Assembly: GCA_016931695.1 (NCBI GenBank)
Contig: JAFGEI010000120.1
Span: 1 to 49,051, forward strand
From: Anaerolineae bacterium
GTDB lineage: Bacteria > Chloroflexota > Anaerolineae > B4-G1 > DUEL01
Length of the DNA: 49,051 bases
Reading direction: 5' to 3'
Position numbers and translations under genes: made by a program. Shown one piece after another: positions 26,050 to 33,958 of this stretch. The notes beneath the pieces are model-generated. The model searched no databases, was not told the origin of the DNA, and was given only the letters and a program-made list of their open reading frames with translations. The first letter of the stretch is position 1. Each line of letters begins with the position of its first letter.

Positions 26050-27891
26050 CTACGGCTCCAGGACCCACAGCGCCATCCGGCCTGCTTCTTGCTCCCCGAC
26101 GACCCACACCTGGCCCGACGCATCGGTCGCACCGGCCCACACGTTCAGCGTGCTCGCCGGAGGCTCCACCAGGCGATCCTCCGCGACCTGCGACACCTGG
26201 CCCTGCAAGACAAGCCACAGCGTCCCCGCCCCGTCGAACAACAGCGGCTGAGCGATCCACGTGTAGAGCGAACTTTCGGGATACCGGTCCAAGCCAGCGA
26301 CCTCGACCCAGGTATCGCCCTGCAGGCGGTAGAGCGTGCGCGTTGCGTCACAGCTCGCGCCGCCACACAACGCCGCCCACAGCCACGGCCGACCGGAAGG
26401 GTCCAACTGCAGCGAGACCGGGTAGCCGCGGCGGTAATCCGCCGGCTCCGGTAGCGTCGACTGCCGCCACTCCTCCCCTGCCAGGTGCCACACCAGGCCG
26501 TGGTCCAGGCCGATCCAGACGTTCCCGGCGGCATCGGCAGCGATGGCAGTCACGCACTCGGCGCCGATTCCCGCCGCCGGCTCGCGCCAGGCGGCGCCGT
26601 CGAACCACCGCGCGCCGCCGCCGCCCATCGGCCCCGGCCCGCCCCAATCGCACTCGCCCACCCACACCTGCTGCTGCAGCGGCGCAAAGGCGAGAACGAA
26701 CTCGGCCATGTAATCGGGGTTCGACGGGGGAGACATCCCCAGCGCGTCGCGGGCAAAGACCGCCCACCGCTCGCCATCGAAAACCCGCACGTCTTCCGTC
26801 GTGGCCAGCCACGCCCGGCCCAGGTGATCGGTCACCACGCCCTGCCGCGCCAACATGCCCGGATTCTCGACTGGCGTCCAGCCGTCGCCGGCCGCGATGG
26901 GTTCCGCGTCGCCCTGCCAGTAATAGACTGCCGCCCCGGTTGCGTCCACAAACCACATCCGCCCGACGCCATCCACCCCCATTGGAGTCTGCCCTTCGTC
27001 CAACAAGTCGGTAGTGAAAACCCCCGCGCGGAACGTCGCATAGCCGACATCGGTAGTCACGCAAAGCGCGCCGTCCGGCAGCACGTCCAGCCCATAGACC
27101 CAGTTGGAAAAGTCAGGATCGATCGCCGCGACGCGGCGAAAAGGCCCGGCCTGTTCCGGCGCGGGATAGATCAGCGGCCATTCCTGCGGTATGATCGCCG
27201 AGGCCCCATCCTGGCACTCTTGATAGCGGGCCTCGAGGAGCACAAACTCTCCCTCTTCCCACTGGTAGCGATACCACGTGCCACAGTCCCTCAGCCCGCG
27301 CGATGGAGCCAGGTTGGTCAAGATCTGCGTGGCGGGATCATATAGCGGCAGGCTGCCGTGCAGCACCTCGGCCGACTGTAGCTCCCAGCCGTCATCGCCG
27401 GGCGCCAGTTCCGGCACGCTGAGCGGGCGCACGGCGGGCGGGTCGGCGCCTGGGTCGAACCAGTAGACACGCTCCTCCACCCAGTAAGGGCCAAGCGTGC
27501 AGAAGACAAAGGCGAGGTACTGGTCGTCGACCAGCGGATAGATCGCCAGCCCGCCCTCGTCGTCCGCCTGCCGCTCGATCAGCTGGAAGCCTTCTTCGCA
27601 CTCGTCCGGCCAGCCCAAGAGCGCGCGCCAGGCCGGCCGCGCGCTGTAGCGCGGGAATGTCTCTGACAGGTCGATCGGCTCCCCCTCGGGCGTGCTGGTC
27701 GCACCGGCAGCAGCCGTGGGCACAGGCGTGCTCTCCGGCAGCGCCGTGGGCGCCCAAGTTGGAGCGAGCGTGGCGACAGACGGCGTCACGGCGGCCCGGA
27801 GCTTTTCCCTGCCGCTGCCAACAAAGGGGCAGGCCACCAACCCCAAGCCCAGCGACACCAGGCACGTCACCTTGATCCACGTCTTGGACAT
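26050..27891 (-). CDS. Lipoprotein with beta-propeller-like repeats
   Basis: 613 aa. The signal peptide ends in LVAC (Cys21), so it is a likely lipoprotein. A Thr/Pro/Ala-rich linker (ATLAPTWAPTALPESTPVP) follows. The body has repeated blades such as DGVGRMWFVDATGAAVYYW, DHLGRAWLATTEDVRVFDG, DAAGNVWIGLDHGLVWHL and DASGQVWVVGEQEAG, which match two-component-regulator-type propeller repeats. No kinase or enzyme domain is attached, so it may be a surface sensor or binding protein. ATG has GGAGG upstream. It converges with the NIF3 gene, leaving 39 bp. Confidence 0.75.
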   Translation of the reverse strand: MSKTWIKVTCLVSLGLGLVACPFVGSGREKLRAAVTPSVATLAPTWAPTALPESTPVPTAAAGATSTPEGEPIDLSETFPRYSARPAWRALLGWPDECEEGFQLIERQADDEGGLAIYPLVDDQYLAFVFCTLGPYWVEERVYWFDPGADPPAVRPLSVPELAPGDDGWELQSAEVLHGSLPLYDPATQILTNLAPSRGLRDCGTWYRYQWEEGEFVLLEARYQECQDGASAIIPQEWPLIYPAPEQAGPFRRVAAIDPDFSNWVYGLDVLPDGALCVTTDVGYATFRAGVFTTDLLDEGQTPMGVDGVGRMWFVDATGAAVYYWQGDAEPIAAGDGWTPVENPGMLARQGVVTDHLGRAWLATTEDVRVFDGERWAVFARDALGMSPPSNPDYMAEFVLAFAPLQQQVWVGECDWGGPGPMGGGGARWFDGAAWREPAAGIGAECVTAIAADAAGNVWIGLDHGLVWHLAGEEWRQSTLPEPADYRRGYPVSLQLDPSGRPWLWAALCGGASCDATRTLYRLQGDTWVEVAGLDRYPESSLYTWIAQPLLFDGAGTLWLVLQGQVSQVAEDRLVEPPASTLNVWAGATDASGQVWVVGEQEAGRMALWVLEP

Positions 27892-27988
27892 TGAAACCTC
27901 CTATCCCAAAACAAGCGAACGACCCCCATCGGCCCTCCTGCATCCTTTCCCTGGCTGCGCGGCTGGCTGCTCTTCAACGGCAGGAGAG

Positions 27989-28016
27989 TTGACAAGCCGC
28001 AAGGCAAAGGTATAAT
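27989..28016 (+). promoter_or_regulatory. Strong promoter for tRNA-Leu
   Basis: Perfect TTGACA (27989-27994) and perfect TATAAT (28011-28016) with a 16-bp spacer. The tRNA begins 10 nt after the -10 box. Confidence 0.9.
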
Positions 28017-28025
28017 ACGAGCAGC

Positions 28026-28108
28026 GCCCCGGTGGCGGAATTGGCATACGCAGCAGGTTGAGGGCCTGTGCCCGTAAGGGCGTGGAGGTTCGAGTCCTCT
28101 CCGGGGCA
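28026..28108 (+). tRNA. tRNA-Leu (anticodon GAG)
   Basis: The acceptor stem is GCCCCGG with CCGGGGC and discriminator A. The anticodon loop is TTGAGGG closed by GCAGG/CCTGT, giving GAG. A long variable arm (TGCCCGTAAGGGCG) marks a class II tRNA, and the T arm contains GGTTCGAGTCC. It decodes CUC and CUU leucine codons. The CCA end is not encoded. Confidence 0.97.
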
Positions 28109-28114
28109 TCAGAG

Positions 28115-28142
28115 GCGCCGCTCAGTTGAGCAGCGCTTTTTT
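28115..28142 (+). terminator. Rho-independent terminator of tRNA-Leu
   Basis: A 10-position stem with one C-A mismatch (28115-28124 with 28127-28136) is followed directly by six T. It lies 6 nt after the tRNA. Confidence 0.9.
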
Positions 28143-28255
28143 GCCGCCCGTTGTAGCGCCCAGGGATCCCTTCTCCGTAGCCGAATCCTTCACTCCCGAA
28201 CCCCTATTTTACCGCCAAGATGCAAGGAACGCAAAGGTCCGAGCGGCAGACAGGG

Positions 28256-28283
28256 CGAGCGGGGAGAATCCTCCCCCCGCTCG
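28256..28283. terminator. Hairpin downstream of the minus-strand secreted protein genes
   Basis: CGAGCGGGG (28256-28264) pairs with CCCCGCTCG (28275-28283). It lacks a T-run on either strand, so it is at most a weak terminator or RNA end stabiliser for the genes ending at 28335. Confidence 0.4.
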
Positions 28284-28334
28284 TCCGTGTACATTGCGCT
28301 GGTGCCCCGCGTTGAAGGATCGCTTCCTCCGGGA

Positions 28335-28607
28335 TCAATGACTGTCGCGCAGGGTGCAGGGCAGATAGACGCAGCAACAGGGGGTACCGGTGCCGTCAAC
28401 CGTTCCAGCCAGCCGGTAGCCCGGCCCGCTGACCGTCCCGTCCACGTCGCACGACAGGCTCGTCAGCCGGTAGCCCCCACCAGGCGAAAGCCCCTCCGCG
28501 GCGGCGAGCCCCGGCGGCCCGCTTGAAGCCGCCAACCCCACTCCGCCCACGATCAACAGGCAGGCCAACGCAGCGACGACAATAACCAGGATGCGCTTGG
28601 CGTTCAT
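28335..28607 (-). CDS. Small secreted cysteine-rich hypothetical protein
   Basis: 90 aa. An N-terminal hydrophobic segment (RILVIVVAALACLLIVGGVGLA) is a signal peptide or anchor. The exported part ends with a CCCVYLPC cluster, which could form disulfides or bind metal. The ATG lies 2 nt after the stop of the larger secreted protein and follows a GGAGGTGGG site, so they are co-translated. No family recognised. Confidence 0.6.
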   Translation of the reverse strand: MNAKRILVIVVAALACLLIVGGVGLAASSGPPGLAAAEGLSPGGGYRLTSLSCDVDGTVSGPGYRLAGTVDGTGTPCCCVYLPCTLRDSH

Positions 28608-28609
28608 CG

Positions 28610-30016
28610 CTACTTTCCCACCTCCGGCACGTACGACGTCAGCCGCACCCCCTCGTACCCCAGCCGCTCGGCCACGACACGGTAGTCGAACGTGCAGCTC
28701 GCCGGCTGGCCGTCCAGGGTCACGCCGCGCACGGTGAAACCGTCCGCCGTCTTGGCCGTGACGTACAGCCACACCGGCTCGTCGCTGATCGGGGTGACAA
28801 AGACCTGGTAGGAGTGCTCCAGGTTAACCGTCTGGGCAAAGACCGGCTCGAAGGCGACCGTCGCCTCGCCATCGACCAGCGAAGCCGTGCCGACATCCTC
28901 CACCCACACCCCGGCACCCTCGACTGCGTAAAGGAGCCGCTGGCCGTTTTCGGCGGTGCTCGCGATCGAGGCCTGGCTGCCGGCGGTCACTGTACCGCCG
29001 GCAGTTTCGCAGACCCCCCAGAGGACGCCGTCCGTGCCGCTCAGGACGTTGAAGCAAGAGCTGCTGTTGTTGTTGTTGTCGAGATCCACAACGACGTAGC
29101 CGTTGCTGTAGAGATCGAGCAGATCGCCGGCGGCAAAGATCTCGCCATAGTTTCCTGCCAGCAGCAGGTCGCCCTCGGCGTCGTACGCGCTGCTGTCATC
29201 CCCCCAGGCGAGCACACCGAAATAGCCCTCGGCGCGGCCGGTCACCCCGTAGCCGGTGACCGTGTTGAATCCATAGACGCCGCTCATATAGTCCGTGCCG
29301 CTCTCGCCGACCACGCCGTCTGTGCCGGAGCCATAGACCCCTCTGCCGCTGCTGTAGCCAGCCACGCCGGGCCCACCGCCGTCGCTGCGCCCGTACACTC
29401 CGGGCCCGGTGTTAAAGTTGACCCCGTAGACGCCGGCATAGTTAGCAGCCGAGGCGTTCGAGTACCCACGGATGCCATCCCCCGTGCCGTTCCGGTTATC
29501 CACCACCAACCCGTAGCTGCTGCTGCTGCCCTCCCACCATTCGTACAAGTGGGTGTGATCGCAGCTCAGGGCGTCCGGGCTCTCCGACGAGATGCTGCTC
29601 AGCCGCTGCCGCGGCGCCAGCGCGGTATAGTCGCGCTCGCCGGGCCCGCGCACCTCCACCGCCAGCCACAGTTCCGCGCTCTCGGCGATGGCCTGGGGCA
29701 CCCGGTTCACGCTGCCCAGCAGCGCGCCAAAGTTCCCGCCGCGCACGTCCACCCATTCCTGCGTCTCCGCCCACAGCACCTCCCCGCCGGTCTCTGCCCC
29801 GTACAGGGCGAAGGCAAAGCTGTAGGTCCCGTCGGCGACCAGCGCTCCTGTATCGTCGCTCAAGCGACCGGTGTAGGGGATGGTCGTCCCCTCCAGCTCG
29901 GGCGACTGTGCCGCCGGCTGGGCCTGAGCAGTACGCACCGCCAACAGCACGGCGGCGATGACCAACATCATCGCACTAGCAACCACAATGGTTAGAATCG
30001 GACGCTTTGCGAACAT
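28610..30016 (-). CDS. Secreted protein with GVYG repeats and a tail-fibre-like C-terminus
   Basis: 468 aa with a clear signal peptide ending near VRTAQAQPA. Residues about 40-150 form a domain beginning IPYTGRLSDDTGALVADG with FALYGAETGGEVLWAE. Then come short glycine-rich repeats (GVYGVN, GVYGRS, GVAGYS, GVYGSG, GVVGES, GVYGFN, GVTGRA), as in surface beta-helices and phage tail spikes. The C-terminal 100 residues (VFAQTVNLEHSYQVFVTP) recur in Chloroflexota exoproteins. A likely structural or adhesive surface protein. ATG has a GGAGGG site. Confidence 0.75.
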   Translation of the reverse strand: MFAKRPILTIVVASAMMLVIAAVLLAVRTAQAQPAAQSPELEGTTIPYTGRLSDDTGALVADGTYSFAFALYGAETGGEVLWAETQEWVDVRGGNFGALLGSVNRVPQAIAESAELWLAVEVRGPGERDYTALAPRQRLSSISSESPDALSCDHTHLYEWWEGSSSSYGLVVDNRNGTGDGIRGYSNASAANYAGVYGVNFNTGPGVYGRSDGGGPGVAGYSSGRGVYGSGTDGVVGESGTDYMSGVYGFNTVTGYGVTGRAEGYFGVLAWGDDSSAYDAEGDLLLAGNYGEIFAAGDLLDLYSNGYVVVDLDNNNNSSSCFNVLSGTDGVLWGVCETAGGTVTAGSQASIASTAENGQRLLYAVEGAGVWVEDVGTASLVDGEATVAFEPVFAQTVNLEHSYQVFVTPISDEPVWLYVTAKTADGFTVRGVTLDGQPASCTFDYRVVAERLGYEGVRLTSYVPEVGK

Positions 30017-30214
30017 TTTCCCTCCTTATTTGGGATGCATGAGCAGAGCAGACAAGGTCGACGCTTTGCCCATGCAGAACGAGTCGATACAATATGTGTG
30101 ATCCGCCCCGAGCACTAAAGTCCAAAATCCGATTCCGCCGATGAACATCACCTCCATGGAATAGTATACACCATTTTCAAACAATCAGTCAATGCTCTTA
30201 CCAGCGAGTGACTA

Positions 30215-30243
30215 TGGACATACAGCACATAGCATGATATACT
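30215..30243 (+). promoter_or_regulatory. Promoter of the mobB operon
   Basis: TGGACA (30215-30220), a 17-bp spacer, TATACT (30238-30243). Transcription should start near 30250, about 80 nt before ATG 30331. The gap 30017-30214 between the divergent genes shows no gene. Confidence 0.75.
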
Positions 30244-30330
30244 ACAAACCTGGCAGTAAACCCCTTGACCGGGGAAAGTGAGGCCCCGGCCACGGTCCCG
30301 CCACAAACCTGGCGGTCTTGGGAGGAGAAG
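30244..30330 (+). promoter_or_regulatory. Structured leader of the mobB operon with 11-bp direct repeat
   Basis: ACAAACCTGGC occurs at 30244-30254 and again at 30303-30313. CCGGGG (30269-30274) can pair with CCCCGG (30284-30289) or its G-run can pair with CCCC at 30261-30264, two exclusive folds. CCGCCA (30298-30303) pairs with TGGCGG (30310-30315) just before the GGAGGAG ribosome site (30321-30327). This looks like a regulated leader; I could not match it to the molybdenum-cofactor RNA motif. Confidence 0.45.
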
Positions 30331-31062
30331 ATGCTCAAAGTCGTAGGCGTCATCGGATACAAGAACAGCGGCAAGACCACGCTGATCCACGCCCTGGCCC
30401 GTGAATTGACCGGCCGGGGCTACGAGGTGAGCGTGATCAAGCACTCATCCCACCACATGGACCTTCCGGAGAAGGACACCACCACGTTGAGAGAAGCCGT
30501 CAAGCAAGTGGGGTTTATCTCGCCGCAGGAATCGGCAGTCTTTTGGAACAAGTCGCTGAGCCTGGAAAACATGATCCCATACCTGGAAGCGGATATTGTC
30601 CTCGTCGAAGGCTGGAAGGGAGGCAAGACCTTTCCGAAAATCGTCTGCCTGCGAGAAGGGCTGGACGACGATGGCCCTGACCCGGTCAAAGACCTGTTCG
30701 ACGGCCTGGCCATCTGCGCTGTCGGGCCGGCCGGCCAGGTAGACGGGCTGGCCGTTCCACACTTTGAGCGGGACGAGGTGGGCATGATCGCCGACCTGGT
30801 GGCGGAAAAAGCCTTCAAGCTGCCCAATCTCGACTGCGGCAGCTGCGGCCGCGAAACCTGCTACGACCTGGCCCGCGAGATCGTTGCCGGAAGCGGCAGC
30901 GTGGAGGACTGCGGCGCCCTGCAACCGACCACAGAGGTCAAGGTAGATGGACAGCCGATGCCGATGAACCCCTTTATCGCCGAGATCGTGAGGAGCACGA
31001 TTTTGGGGATGCTGTCGCCGCTCAAGGGGTTCAAAAAGGGCAAGGTCGAGATCAGGTTTTAA
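30331..31062 (+). CDS. mobB: MobB-like GTPase fused to a 4Fe-4S domain
   Basis: 243 aa. The P-loop GYKNSGKTT is at residues 9-17, followed by YEVSVIKHSSHHMDLPEKDT and the VLVEGWKGGKTFPKIVCLR motif of MobB. MobB helps attach GMP to molybdopterin. A second domain at about 165-200 has Cys169, Cys172, Cys177 and Cys194 (DCGSCGRETC), the pattern of the 4Fe-4S domain seen in RnfB and CO-dehydrogenase proteins. The fusion suggests a redox- or metal-sensing step in W/Mo cofactor delivery, possibly for the aldehyde oxidoreductase at 8018. GGAGGAG precedes ATG 30331. Confidence 0.9.
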   Translation: MLKVVGVIGYKNSGKTTLIHALARELTGRGYEVSVIKHSSHHMDLPEKDTTTLREAVKQVGFISPQESAVFWNKSLSLENMIPYLEADIVLVEGWKGGKTFPKIVCLREGLDDDGPDPVKDLFDGLAICAVGPAGQVDGLAVPHFERDEVGMIADLVAEKAFKLPNLDCGSCGRETCYDLAREIVAGSGSVEDCGALQPTTEVKVDGQPMPMNPFIAEIVRSTILGMLSPLKGFKKGKVEIRF

Positions 31063-31063
31063 G

Positions 31064-31504
31064 GTGACTGTGAAGCCGAGCCCGGACGAGGTGGCAATAC
31101 GCGCTGGCGATCTGGTCAGGCAGGGCTACCACTGAGCGGAAGCCATGCTGCTCGTCGTCGGCGAGCACGCGCTGGGGGGGCTGAGCCCGGAATGCGCGCA
31201 GATGGCCACCGGATTCGCGGGCGGCGTGGGCGATACCCAGCAGGAGATGTGCGGCGCGCTGAGCGGCGGGGTACTGGTCATCGGCGGCGCACTCGGGCGC
31301 ACGGTACTGAGCGCGAGCGACTGGCCGGCCCTCGACCTCGCCACTCGCTACCGGCAGCGCTTTCTGGCCGAGTTTGGCGAGACGCAGTGCGCCAGGCTGC
31401 GCGAGACGGTGGTCTATGCCCCAGGAGGGCCAGGATCCTGTGCCGCGCTGGTCGAGCGGGCAGCAGCAATTCTCCTCGACCTGCTCGCCAAGGGCCAACA
31501 ATGA
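31064..31504 (+). CDS. C_GCAxxG_C_C family redox protein, candidate selenoprotein (in-frame UGA at 31133-31135)
   Basis: 146 residues if UGA is read as selenocysteine. GTG 31064 starts one base after the mobB stop; GTG 31070 is an alternative. The frame runs to residue 23 (VRQGYH), meets UGA at codon 24, and continues without other stops as AEAMLLVVGEHALGG, PECAQMATGFAGG and EMCGALSGG. This family has a first cysteine in a GYHC(S/A)EA context, then a CGAxxG motif and further cysteines; here residue 24 is the UGA and Cys44, Cys63, Cys109 and Cys126 remain. A SECIS-like hairpin follows. A nonsense mutation is the alternative, but there is no other decay. The family is thought to be redox-active. 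Confidence 0.7.
31143..31175 (+). promoter_or_regulatory. SECIS-like hairpin after the in-frame UGA
   Basis: UGCUCG (31149-31154) pairs with CGAGCA (31162-31167), and U-G and C-G pairs extend the stem inward to a GUC loop (31157-31159). The lower helix continues outward as CCAUGC with GCGCUGG, with two bulged C. The loop begins with G, 22 nt after the UGA. Bacterial SECIS elements need a G among the first two loop bases about 16-37 nt from the UGA, so the geometry fits. Confidence 0.6.
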
Positions 31505-31528
31505 GCACGATCAGCACCTGAAAACGAC

Positions 31529-32488
31529 GTGAACGTCAAGGTCCTGGGAACGGAATCGCTGGGAGTGCGCGGCCTTTCCTGCGTCGTGGAGCTCGAACAG
31601 CGCAAGATCGTCATCGATCCTGGACTGGCGCTGGGCTACCGCCGCCGCGGGCTGCTTCCCCACCCGGCGCAGGTGGCGGTCGGGGAGCAGGTGCGGCACA
31701 AGATACTGGCCGAGCTGAGAGATGCCACCGACGTGGTGATCAGCCACTTTCACGGCGATCACGTCCCCCTGCCGGACGCGAATCCGTACCAGCTCCCGGC
31801 CCAACAGGCAGCACCCTTGTGCCAGGCAGCCCGGCTCTGGTGCAAAGGCCCCCAGGGACTTTCGAACAACATGCTGCACCGCAGAGAATCGCTGGGCGAA
31901 CTGCTGTGCAGGCACCTTCCAAACGCAGAGGGACAAAAAGCTGGCCCGCTCGAGTTTTCCCTGCCCGTGCCACATGGGAGGCCGGGCACCCGGCTGGGAA
32001 TGGTGATGATGACCCGCATTGCAAGGGGGGACACGGTCTTTGTGCACGCCTCGGACATTCAACTCCTCGACGGCGAGGCAGTCTCGTTGATACTGGGCTG
32101 GCAGCCGGACATTGCGCTGGTCGACGGGCCGCCCCTCCACCTGGCGTGGCTCTCGTCCAGCCAGCGGGAGACGGCCTGGCAGAACGCGCAGCGGCTGGCT
32201 CGCGGCGTGGACACGCTGATCCTCGACCATCACCTGCTGCGCTGCGAGGAGGGGCTTTCGTGGCTGGAGCGCCTGTCGTCCGAGACGGGTCATCGCGTGG
32301 TCTGCGCCGCAGATTTTATGGGCTGCCCACGCCGCCTGCTCGAGGCGCGACGCGAGCAGCTGTACGCGGAAATGCCGGTGCCCGAGGGCTGGCACGAGGC
32401 TTACGCCAGCGGCAATGCCGATACGCGCCGCTACCGGGACGAGGTTTCTATGGAGGATGGGAGCGATGAGATTTGCGGTAGTCTATGA
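31529..32488 (+). CDS. UPF0282 (COG2248) metallo-beta-lactamase-fold hydrolase
   Basis: 319 aa. The N-terminus matches the archaeal UPF0282 pattern: ESLGVRGLSCVVE, then KIVIDPGLALGYRRRGLLPH. The metal motif HFHGDH is at residues 73-78. The rest has CKGPQGLSNNM and LILDHHLLRCEEG. The substrate is unknown. The start is taken as GTG 31529; the preceding 24 nt are open but hold no better start and no clear ribosome site, so coupling to the upstream gene is likely. It overlaps the next gene by 23 nt. Confidence 0.85.
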   Translation: MNVKVLGTESLGVRGLSCVVELEQRKIVIDPGLALGYRRRGLLPHPAQVAVGEQVRHKILAELRDATDVVISHFHGDHVPLPDANPYQLPAQQAAPLCQAARLWCKGPQGLSNNMLHRRESLGELLCRHLPNAEGQKAGPLEFSLPVPHGRPGTRLGMVMMTRIARGDTVFVHASDIQLLDGEAVSLILGWQPDIALVDGPPLHLAWLSSSQRETAWQNAQRLARGVDTLILDHHLLRCEEGLSWLERLSSETGHRVVCAADFMGCPRRLLEARREQLYAEMPVPEGWHEAYASGNADTRRYRDEVSMEDGSDEICGSL

Positions 32489-33227
32489 TAACGAGACGAT
32501 GGCGCCCGACCTGTCCCCCGCGTGGGGCTTTGCGTGCCTGGTGGGAGAGGATTTTCTCTTCGACACCGGCGGGAACGCCGGCCGGCTGCTCGCCAACATG
32601 GAAAAGATGAACATCGACCCGCTGGGGATACGGACCGTGGTCCTCTCCCACGCCCACGGCGATCACACCGGTGGGCTGGAGGGGCTGCTGAAAACGGGCG
32701 CCCGCCCGACGGTCTATGTGCCCCGCTCGTTCCCCCGGCAGTTCAAGGCGGACGTGCGCGCGATCACCCCCCTGGTCGAAGTGACGGGGCCGGCAGAGAT
32801 CCGGCCCGGCATCCACACCACCGGCGAGGTGGGATCACGCATTGCCGAGCAGGCGCTGGCGGTCGAGACCGGCGACGGCCTGGTCGTCGTCACCGGCTGC
32901 GCCCACCCCGGCGTCGTGGAGATGGTGCGCCGGGCCAGGGAGAGCACTAGCGGCGAGGTGGCGCTGGTGATGGGCGGCTTTCACCTGGGCGGCGCTGGCA
33001 GGCGGCAGGTCGAGCGCATCATGGCCAATTTCCGCACCCTGGGTGTGCGCAAGACCGCACCCTGTCACTGCACCGGCAAACGGGCAATCCGGGCGTTTGC
33101 CCAGGAATATGAGCGCGATTTCATCCAGGTGGGCGTGGGAAAAGTCGTCACCGTCGGCAGCGCAGCAAGGGCCAGACAAGACAAGCCGGAACAGCCCAAC
33201 ACCGCGATCGAGATTTCCGACGAGTGA
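32466..33227 (+). CDS. Metallo-beta-lactamase-fold protein, COG1237 type
   Basis: 253 aa. The motif HAHGDHTGGLEGLL gives His62, His64, Asp66 and His67. Later ligands lie in VVVTGCAHPGVVEM and VMGGFHLGGAG, and CHCTGKRAI near the end is typical of the group annotated as dihydropterin-ribofuranosylaminobenzene phosphate synthase-like. That archaeal pterin activity is not assured here. A pterin link would fit mobB upstream. ATG 32466 lies inside the end of the previous gene. Confidence 0.85.
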   Translation: MRFAVVYDNETMAPDLSPAWGFACLVGEDFLFDTGGNAGRLLANMEKMNIDPLGIRTVVLSHAHGDHTGGLEGLLKTGARPTVYVPRSFPRQFKADVRAITPLVEVTGPAEIRPGIHTTGEVGSRIAEQALAVETGDGLVVVTGCAHPGVVEMVRRARESTSGEVALVMGGFHLGGAGRRQVERIMANFRTLGVRKTAPCHCTGKRAIRAFAQEYERDFIQVGVGKVVTVGSAARARQDKPEQPNTAIEISDE

Positions 33228-33247
33228 GGTAAAAAGAGAGGCAAGCA

Positions 33248-33907
33248 ATGGCCGTTAGAGAAATCGTTCAATACCGCGAAAACGAGGCCGTGCTGCGCAA
33301 AAAGAGCCAGCCGGTCAAGCACGTCACCCGGCAAGTCAAAAAGCTGGTACAGGACTTGAAGGACACGCTGAACGACTGCGCGGATGGCATTGGCCTGGCC
33401 GCGCCCCAGATCGGCGTTCACAGCCGGGTGGTCGTGGTTCAATTGGGCGGGGAGCAGGACGACGAAGGGAACGCGCGGGAGCCGCCCCCGCTCACAGCGC
33501 TGATTAACCCGCAGATTGTAGAGGCCGGGGACGAGAAAAAAGACTTTGACGGCTGCCTCAGCTTCCCGGGCCTCTACGGCGAGACCGTGCGCCCACATCG
33601 CTTGCGAGTCACCGGCCTGGACGAGGCGGGCGAGCACTTTGAACGGCTCTTTGAGGGCTTTGACGCCGTGGTAGTGCACCACGAGATCGACCACCTGGAC
33701 GGCGTGCTTTTCATCGACCACGTCGAGAGCGTCGAGGACTTGTACCAGGTGTGCGAGGACGAAAACGGCCAGCTGGTCCGCGAGCCGGTGACAGATAGCA
33801 CCTTCCCTACTGCCTGCTGCACAAAAAAGTGGTCGAGAGCACATTTCAACGTTGGATGCTCTCCCGCAGCGGGAGAAGGGGGAAAAGAGGGGTTTCACAG
33901 GCACTGA
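33248..33907 (+). CDS. def: Peptide deformylase
   Basis: 219 aa. All three family motifs are seen: GIGLAAPQ (47-54), DGCLSFPG (101-108, Cys103) and HEIDHLDG (His145, Glu146, His149). It removes the formyl group from new proteins using a divalent metal. The first residue of motif 2 is Asp instead of the usual Glu. The last 30 residues are rich in Gly and Cys and unlike the family, so the C-terminus may be a read-on into non-coding DNA. It follows the hydrolase pair by 20 nt. Confidence 0.93.
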   Translation: MAVREIVQYRENEAVLRKKSQPVKHVTRQVKKLVQDLKDTLNDCADGIGLAAPQIGVHSRVVVVQLGGEQDDEGNAREPPPLTALINPQIVEAGDEKKDFDGCLSFPGLYGETVRPHRLRVTGLDEAGEHFERLFEGFDAVVVHHEIDHLDGVLFIDHVESVEDLYQVCEDENGQLVREPVTDSTFPTACCTKKWSRAHFNVGCSPAAGEGGKEGFHRH

Positions 33908-33958
33908 AATGTACCCCGCTTGAAAGTGTTCGACAGAGGACCTAGCAGAAAACGAGAG

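Noticed and set aside
28200..28255. Possible dispersed repeat with GCAAGGAACGCAAAGG
   Set aside because: It resembles dispersed repeats but has no second copy in the window.
29060..29082. Trinucleotide run in the GVYG protein
   Set aside because: It encodes a short Asn run in a linker; no sign of phase variation since the unit is three bases.
30250..30330. Molybdenum-cofactor riboswitch
   Set aside because: Hairpins are present but I could not match the known conserved bases; kept only as an unclassified leader.
31145..31504. Short protein from ATG 31145
   Set aside because: This start would remove the first conserved Cys position and lacks a ribosome site; the UGA readthrough model explains the sequence better.
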